Of a stretch of DNA of 64,000 bases, positions 60,901 to 64,000 are shown piece after piece (positions within the stretch are counted from its first letter, which is position 1; every line of letters begins with the position of its first letter). The position numbers and the translations under genes are program-made. The DNA comes from Actinophytocola oryzae (GTDB taxonomy: Bacteria > Actinomycetota > Actinomycetes > Mycobacteriales > Pseudonocardiaceae), in the NCBI RefSeq assembly GCF_004364325.1, contig NZ_SOCP01000008.1, positions 1 through 64,000 of the forward strand, in the 5' to 3' direction. The notes beneath the pieces are model-generated. The model had not been told where the DNA came from and searched no databases. It saw only the letters and a program-made list of their open reading frames with translations.

Positions 60901-61784
60901 TGACGGTCACGAAGACGGCCCACGCGAGCCGCGCGCCGCGGGTGCTGAGCCACGGGCTCGCGGACCTGTTCACGCCGCGGCCCTGGAGCGGTGTGCGCAC
61001 CCTCGACGCGATCCCCGGTGCGGTGCGGTCGAAGGTGCCGGTCGGCGAGCTGGGCGCTGGCGCGCGCCGACCCGGACGGATCGACACCCTGCCTGACCAC
61101 CGCACCGTGCTGGCACGCTCGCTGGACCTGCACTTCACCGTGCGGGAGATCGTCGACGGCGTCCCGGTGGGGGAGTCGACCGGACGGGCGCCGACCGCCG
61201 TCCCCGCGCAGGCCACCTCGACACTCGACACCATCAACACCGGCACCAGACCGAGCGCGCTGTCGGCGCACCTCCCCGAGGCGATGGGTGACAAGGGCTA
61301 CCTGCTGGACGGTCTGGATCTCGACGGCTACTACAGCGCGGGTGCCGTCGTGTCGAACCCCTTGGCAGCACTGAGGTTCAACGCGTACCTGGACGGCGCG
61401 CGAGTCGTGCCGCTCGCCGGGTCCGCCGAGTTCACGGCGAAGGACTCGACCACGCACGTCGCCAAGGACAAGCGCAAGGAGGGCCCCGGCGTGAAGACCG
61501 GCGGCCGAACGCGGCTCGGTGACGTCGAGGCGGGGACCGGCGGTCCCGGGGCAGCCTGGCAGCACACCTCGGCGGCCGACACCAGGTCGAGGAGCGGCGT
61601 GCGCGAGGAGAAGACGACCGCGGCGCCGTTCCTGGTGATCGCGTGGGCGAACTGGACGGTCGTTCCCGAGTACCTCGGCGCCGTGCCGGACGAGTGGCGC
61701 GTCCCGCGCACCGCACGCGACCGGGTCTACGTCCGCACCGACGAGGCCGGACTCCGCCGAATGGGCCTCGAACCACCGCCCTGA
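54927..61784 (+). CDS. Second giant protein, WXG100-like N-terminus, beta-rich, no effector enzyme seen
   Basis: 2285 residues. Residues 1-118 form a WXG100-like helical hairpin with the VGMPWPEGDE motif (17-25) seen in CpnT-type type VII substrates. Residues 107-330 (hydrophobic and amphipathic helices, AGRQLAVDVAKYG, EGVDWNAFFM) closely match the first 230 codons of the first giant. LSVGD-like repeats and a Ser/Thr/Pro linker (350-650) follow, then the single-Cys domain (Cys 725, base 57099). From about 800 to the end lie six or so Ser/Thr/Gly-rich beta units with SRSG or TRS starts. It ends RTDEAGLRRMGLEPPP, matching the point near 7400 where the first giant continues into its second module. 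Start GTG 54927 fits the WXG100 N-terminus; its ribosome site is weak. Confidence 0.85.
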   Translation: MTDLPASLQAFLEVTVGMPWPEGDERDLERSSDAWMAFRAGLATARDQYGALAREFDAVLVGETAERVVVLYDSTVPASLDQMIEAADTFAAAMLRAAADFEKTKIMIVAMLVLLAAAIAELLASLFGAFLIPTVVAVARVGIAAVLKQLSVRLGSVSFRQLGGLSLRAGRQLAVDVAKYGLAGAAFMGGLDLAVDGVQNLTTTEGGQQLREGVDWNAFFMSAALGALGGGFYGVGRSLGRAADVLSRDFRTAVGVEIEKMAGREVRSRASRAFQGFADLGYSAMQVAIGGAAANATINVAQGPLASALRKLFPPEGGASGDSGGVLPMAAASDGALSLLGRGRGAAPRLSGMDLSVGDLTVGTLDLGSLTVGSLDLGETPSLAAFLTGKPATATESSSQATAAPRTAATARMTTDHSTAMPAAEAPRPGAEAGAETAVGGRDAVASPTPPVRDPAASATGSGARTDPVTESGGRTAAALQATRLSPTTPDHGPAVPVSEPATSAARSGTQSDHVMESGGGAGALHAPPTPAQTGPSIEPPTTAAGPHVRTTSVSHSAPIAPPDSVTPSAQLVHSSPLVSSAQLVHSSLSAHVTQTGSVAHSSSGAQSSPVTESSGPATLAAAPTRPSAEVASGQPGIDVEPPAASPVDDLAPGRPFTVEHLPVGIFLRGRGDDRFVAPIAALPAIPGEFGVAFRDGLRMTVTALAEAVRAAGWNGTDTIRLYVCDTGDLARLAQGLANSLGAPVERPTDLLWLGLAGTAAQVGPATLTADGRIVAPAATTDPDGGGWVRHEPHAVPVPSSYSGTAPSLPRPMHLADTPTTRIHRLLPLNLVRVEEVDGGRLRADVEQALNTAGTPPGVRDQVLAGLSDAELTDKITKADRLTVTAGQGDDAVELSVRPTLADDTTGKSTKDYLDNGKIESSSGKYGKAKLSRSGTRSKDGTVGGHLPLSSALDLGVNLKGGVPSSTWKSVSSAESRSGTAIEPSGDRTSSRHDLRYTATLTGNGTEPVRFDGHQPGGAVVSTPDALADLTIDPVPTPDSDGATPPAVRLTAGGLFDAAREVLHRHPAWRGRADEIGSPVRAVLRGLTSGDHLSQRGTDLLDGHPLRESLEIHDTWGTSHTATIELLADRDDSYALRLPTPVKGKLTSKSGTTTGHSLEVSRAEKVDLGVRLKSGAHILGENVGAVGLVQGGRTNHDERVTTRGSEVSDELAWTAKGTLAGRVTDLTYRLRVVFDDGRQEETRHAVLAAAVTWRAVNDEAPAAEHLPDTDPFPPRKILTGETRFPNLAAVEETLRHALPAGVLHAGEATSAAHVAQNEAAVSRVFSARGAADRSSDLNGDGMSSLLVSSTSAVTGSPDGYVQVVVEAVRPESEASAARPRTPGASLKGTLGAERTTGVEDTVRTGYTAGGGGGLRGSIGGVGTGELRGQHSRTISAAESTLTSSSGVGHEQTWKSAHVGTHDHLVDHYRITVHGDDGVLAVRTVPGGRAATFTGGRFAPGHRPVEERSAFTPVPHRTPRRPDGWREGALPDHFVVQGVDLPTGLADALRAGLGKAEVDPFARHTTHEFAGRRQVAARLVEAESGVLQLPVHRRGTGLLAGDHVGDVKVHLALSNPRIVGEPETMKLTFAATVTGATGRSATSGTGTSTAGRFRAGSKGDFEVHEAFGYSDGGRSEAGQGTVQEFEHTTVTTYEGPVYPVAYDVSVLAGGRDAVAGTTVAHGDEPGSWHNREAHRENAVRLWVPADELGQLGLTDVPPTSRTAPAEHADVVPPDHDIDGFTPRSVRPEVTARLLDATRDLLDLVPRESVPRPVLSRFLGGVTDRAVFAWVRDQVNGDVERRAGESLYRRIVAELGARGLEPRYPDLVSGPGIRWSETVAGPVGTYTVALTLRGNEGLGEYHSTTPGWTGEYETKTTRTTTKDTGGSRSRQLASRTFLGTDAVGGHPLRGVGTIAGTHRSSGDRTESVAVSATRAYTAPDGDTVTYVHDLGLELTVTKTAHASRAPRVLSHGLADLFTPRPWSGVRTLDAIPGAVRSKVPVGELGAGARRPGRIDTLPDHRTVLARSLDLHFTVREIVDGVPVGESTGRAPTAVPAQATSTLDTINTGTRPSALSAHLPEAMGDKGYLLDGLDLDGYYSAGAVVSNPLAALRFNAYLDGARVVPLAGSAEFTAKDSTTHVAKDKRKEGPGVKTGGRTRLGDVEAGTGGPGAAWQHTSAADTRSRSGVREEKTTAAPFLVIAWANWTVVPEYLGAVPDEWRVPRTARDRVYVRTDEAGLRRMGLEPPP
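56900..57200 (+). other. Embedded single-Cys ('lonely Cys'-like) domain of second giant
   Basis: LPVGIFLRGRGDDRF, GWNGTDTIRLYVCDTGDLARL and PTDLLWLGLAG repeat the pattern found twice in the first giant. The sole conserved Cys is at base 57099. It lies between the low-complexity linker and the beta-rich region, as copy 1 does in the first giant. Confidence 0.6.
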
Positions 61785-61805
61785 TCTCCGCGCCGGCCTC
61801 ACGGA

Positions 61806-61837
61806 TGGAGCGGCTGTGAAGTGCGTTCATCCATGCT
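61806..61837 (+). promoter_or_regulatory. Shared element, site 4 (upstream of DUF6069 copy 2)
   Basis: TGGAG (61806), five bases, GTGAAG (61816), ten bases, CATGCT (61832-61837), then six bases to the GTG start at 61844. It is nearly the same sequence and geometry as site 2 at 26070. Confidence 0.7.
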
Positions 61838-61843
61838 TCGAGC

Positions 61844-62284
61844 GTGAATACCAAACGCCCCATGGAAATCGTCGCCGCGGTGGGTATCGCCGCCGTCGCC
61901 GCGGTCGTCGTCAATCTCGGCATCGGTTCGCTGGCAAGGCAGATCACCTCGGTAGGGGATTTCGGCCCCCTGAACCCGGCTGCCTTTCTTCCGCTGACCC
62001 TCCTCGGTGTGGTCGCCGGCGCCGCCGGCTGGGCGGCGGTCCGGCGCAACGCGAAGCGGCCCGCCAGCCTGCTGCGCAGGCTCGTGCCCTCGGTAGTGCT
62101 CGCGTCGTTCGTCCCCGACATCGCGTTGTACTTCGTCGCATCCGTTGGTGTCACGCCGATCCTGGTGCTGATGGTGATGCACCTCGCGGTCGCGGTGATC
62201 AGCGTTCCCGTCTTCTCGTTGGTGCTCCCCGTGGTGGACGAGGCCGCCACTGTCGAGCCGGTCGCGCTGGCGGGTAGCCGATGA
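61844..62284 (+). CDS. DUF6069-like four-helix membrane protein (copy 2)
   Basis: 146 residues with four hydrophobic segments (about 8-28, 42-65, 76-98 and 103-125). It is a paralogue of the protein at 26808 with the same order of VVNLGI, AGAAGWAAVRR, LVPSVVLASFVP and MVMHLAV. The GTG start lies six bases after the shared element and has no strong ribosome site, so it may be leaderless. It follows the second giant by 59 bases, as copy 1 follows the first giant's locus. Its stop overlaps the next start (ATGA), tying it to the amidohydrolase operon. Confidence 0.8.
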   Translation: MNTKRPMEIVAAVGIAAVAAVVVNLGIGSLARQITSVGDFGPLNPAAFLPLTLLGVVAGAAGWAAVRRNAKRPASLLRRLVPSVVLASFVPDIALYFVASVGVTPILVLMVMHLAVAVISVPVFSLVLPVVDEAATVEPVALAGSR

Positions 62285-63300
62285 TCGAGGACTGCGTCGT
62301 CGTGGACGGTGTGGTCCACGGCTACTACTCGCCGCCGGGCACCTACACCAACCCCGTCGCCGGTCTGGTGGTGGACTCGCTCTACCACGGCTACCACCTG
62401 AACTTCTCGCCGCGCGGCGAACCGGAGTGGTTGCTGGACAAGGACCGCTTCGTGCGGGCGGACGCGGAGCTGCTCGGCGACGCCCTCTTCGCGCAGAGCC
62501 CCACCGACTTCGCGGTGTACCACGACATCCCGCTGTACGGGCTGTACAAGGACGGCGCCTCACCGCTGTGGGTCGGTCAGGAGCTGCGCAGGCGTCATCC
62601 CGGCCGCGTCGCGGTGTTCGGCGGGATCTGGCCGTTCCACCCGGACCCGATCGGTGAGGTCGACCGGCTCGTCGACGAGGTCGGCGTGTCCGGCCTGAAG
62701 TTCTACCCGTACGACATCTACGACGGGGTCGGCCAGGAGACCCGCATGGACGACCGGGACGCGGTCTTCCCCATCCTGGAGCACGCACGCAAGCGCGGCA
62801 TCCGCACGGTCGCGGTGCACAAGGCGGTCGCGATGAGCGGGTGCCCGACCGGGCCGTTCCACCCGCGCGACCTGGAGGACGCGCTGCTCGCGTTCCCGGA
62901 CATGTGGTTCCAGATCGTGCACGGCGGTTTCGCGTACGTCGAGGAGACGGCCATACAGCTCTCCTACCACCGCAACGCGACCGTGGTCCTCGAGGGCGTG
63001 AGCGCGTACCTGGTCAACTCGCCGCTGAAGTTCGCGCAGATCCTCGCCGCGTTCGTGATGACCGGCGCGCACGACCGGATCATCTGGGGCACCGGCTGCA
63101 CCGCACTGCATCCGCGTCCCATGGTGGAGGCGTTCTGGCGGTTCGAGTGGCCGGAGACCTTGGCCAAGGGCTACGGCCTGCCGCCGATGACGCCGGAGTT
63201 CAAACAGGCCGTCCTCGGCGGGAACCTGGCGCGCATCCTCGGCCTGGACCTCGACGCGATTCCCCGCAACACCGCGGCCATGGCGGCACCGTGGAGCTGA
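62281..63300 (+). CDS. Amidohydrolase-2 family (TIM-barrel) hydrolase/decarboxylase
   Basis: 339 residues. The layout fits the amidohydrolase-2 branch, which includes aromatic acid decarboxylases: GVSGLKFYPYDIYDG, TVAVHKAVA (metal His), FQIVHGGFAYVEE (second His region) and DRIIWGTGCTALHPRP (C-terminal Asp/His region). The usual N-terminal HxH is not obvious (HGYY and HGYH occur near residues 13 and 36-39), so a mononuclear metal site or altered chemistry is likely. It overlaps the DUF6069 gene by four bases and the next gene by ten. It may act on a pathway acid or be unrelated to it. Confidence 0.75.
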   Translation: MIEDCVVVDGVVHGYYSPPGTYTNPVAGLVVDSLYHGYHLNFSPRGEPEWLLDKDRFVRADAELLGDALFAQSPTDFAVYHDIPLYGLYKDGASPLWVGQELRRRHPGRVAVFGGIWPFHPDPIGEVDRLVDEVGVSGLKFYPYDIYDGVGQETRMDDRDAVFPILEHARKRGIRTVAVHKAVAMSGCPTGPFHPRDLEDALLAFPDMWFQIVHGGFAYVEETAIQLSYHRNATVVLEGVSAYLVNSPLKFAQILAAFVMTGAHDRIIWGTGCTALHPRPMVEAFWRFEWPETLAKGYGLPPMTPEFKQAVLGGNLARILGLDLDAIPRNTAAMAAPWS

Positions 63301-63653
63301 CCGAACGGGTCCGGGAGGCGTTGAACACCATCATCGACCCGTGCAGCGTGGTCGCCGGCGCGCCGGTCGGGCTGGTCGACCTCGGCCTCGTCCGGCAGCT
63401 CACGGTCACCCCGGCACCGGACGGTGCCGCGGTGCTGGTGCGGATCGGCGTGACCGAGCCCGCCTGCCTGATGGGCGCTTCGTTCGTGGTCAGGGCAAAG
63501 GAAGTTCTCGACGCAATACCCGAGATATCCACTGTGGACGTCGGATTGGACCACGCGGCCGACTGGACGCCGGACGACATCGCGCCGGCCTACCAGCTGC
63601 GGCTGGCCGAGGTTCGTTCTACCCGAGGTCCCACAACAGACAGGAAGACGTGA
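63291..63653 (+). CDS. MIP18/DUF59 (PaaD-like) iron-sulfur assembly family protein
   Basis: 120 residues. IIDPCSV and GLVDLGLVRQLTV at the start, then GVTEPACLMGASFVVRAKEVL with the conserved Cys after a Pro-free turn, resemble the DUF59 domain that helps assemble iron-sulfur centres in oxygenases and other enzymes. Start GTG 63291 overlaps the amidohydrolase end by ten bases, so the pair is coupled. The partner enzyme is not identifiable within the window. Confidence 0.7.
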   Translation: MELTERVREALNTIIDPCSVVAGAPVGLVDLGLVRQLTVTPAPDGAAVLVRIGVTEPACLMGASFVVRAKEVLDAIPEISTVDVGLDHAADWTPDDIAPAYQLRLAEVRSTRGPTTDRKT

Positions 63654-63659
63654 CGTGTC

Positions 63660-63902
63660 ATGGAAACCCTCAACAAACGCGAGTACGCCATCCTGAGAGC
63701 TGTCGAGGACGGGCGCGGGGCGCTTCTGGTCAGCTGTGAACCCGACCTCACGGTGGACGGTTCGTGGTGTGACCACACTGCGGTGCACACGCTGGTCGCC
63801 TCGGGCCTGATCAGGGCCGCGGCGCCGGCGGACATCGGCAGCCGGGTCGCCGCGGTGGTGACCGACGCCGGCGTGCGCGTCCTGCACCCGGAACTGGCAT
63901 GA
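63660..63902 (+). CDS. Small winged-helix-like protein
   Basis: 80 residues. The C-terminal LVASGLIRAA...VAAVVTDAGVRVLHPEL follows the winged-helix pattern in which a helix ending GLI is followed by a wing and T-x-AG. The N-terminal LNKREYAILRAVEDG fits the first helix. No family name can be given. ATG 63660 lies six bases after the DUF59 stop, with GGAAG further upstream. The stop overlaps the next ATG (ATGA). Confidence 0.65.
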   Translation: METLNKREYAILRAVEDGRGALLVSCEPDLTVDGSWCDHTAVHTLVASGLIRAAAPADIGSRVAAVVTDAGVRVLHPELA

Positions 63903-64000
63903 GGATCAGGTGGCACCGCGATCCGGACAACGACGTCGTGGTGGTGGACCTGCCACCCGCCGCCGCGGACGACGTGTGGGAGTCGGCCGCCGCGTGCCTG
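63899..64000 (+). CDS. Partial hypothetical protein at window end
   Basis: Thirty-four codons are visible from ATG 63899, which overlaps the preceding stop as ATGA. The visible part starts MRIRWHRDPDNDVVVVDLPP and continues in frame to the last base. Too little is seen to name a family. It is the fifth gene of the operon starting at 61844. Confidence 0.55.
   Translation, partial: MRIRWHRDPDNDVVVVDLPPAAADDVWESAAACL

Noticed and set aside
58395..61802. 1135-codon minus-strand frame antisense to the second giant
   Set aside because: Low-complexity shadow without motifs, while the plus strand matches the first giant.

Overview
The window is GC-rich with strong G/C third-position bias, frequent GTG starts and families typical of actinomycetes (WPEGDE-type secreted giants, AfsR/SARP regulators, DUF6069-like membrane proteins). 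The best guess is a filamentous actinomycete, perhaps Pseudonocardiales; the order is inference. I saw no rRNA, tRNA, CRISPR array, insertion sequence or phage gene.

Layout. (1) 1-24989: the 3' part of one gene encoding about 8330 residues in the window (about 118 more lie upstream), a giant modular protein with a type VII-secretion-type N-terminus. It carries three candidate enzyme sites (papain-like C/H/D, zincin HExxHxxGxxD, protein-glutaminase C/H/D), about ten copies of a helix-turn-helix-like unit, a coiled coil and two long beta-rich regions. (2) 25041-27284: a possible immunity protein, a LuxR-type regulator and a DUF6069-like membrane protein. (3) 27281-44352: a small biosynthetic locus. 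It has a truncated adenylating enzyme, an acyl-CoA-oxidase-fold flavoprotein, a VOC-methyltransferase fusion, a one-module type I PKS (AL-ACP-KS-AT-ACP-TE), a glycosyltransferase, an MFS exporter, a glutamine-dependent NAD synthetase, a methyltransferase, an APH-fold kinase and a cyclase/formamidase-family hydrolase. (4) 44397-52570: a second LuxR regulator, a strong hairpin terminator, then two large tandem SARP/AfsR-type ATPase regulators. (5) 52629-54702 (minus): cytochrome P450 and metallo-beta-lactamase-fold hydrolase. (6) 54927-61784: a second, complete giant protein of 2285 residues that resembles only the first third of the first giant. (7) 61844-64000: a second DUF6069-like protein, an amidohydrolase, a MIP18/DUF59 protein, a small winged-helix-like protein and a partial gene running off the end.

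How it fits together. Several families occur as paralogous pairs, one copy on each side of or beside the biosynthetic genes: two giants, two LuxR regulators, two SARP/AfsR regulators and two DUF6069 proteins. Four genes (immunity candidate, both LuxR genes, second DUF6069 gene) share one upstream element with fixed spacing, TGGAG-N5-GTGAAG-N10-CANRCT. I read the window as a competition island in which secreted polymorphic-toxin giants and a small tailored polyketide may be co-regulated. The shared element is seen directly; the joint function is inference.

Limits: all family calls come from motif recognition by eye, without searches. The PKS product, the extender unit and whether the giant is processed into separate effectors cannot be decided here.
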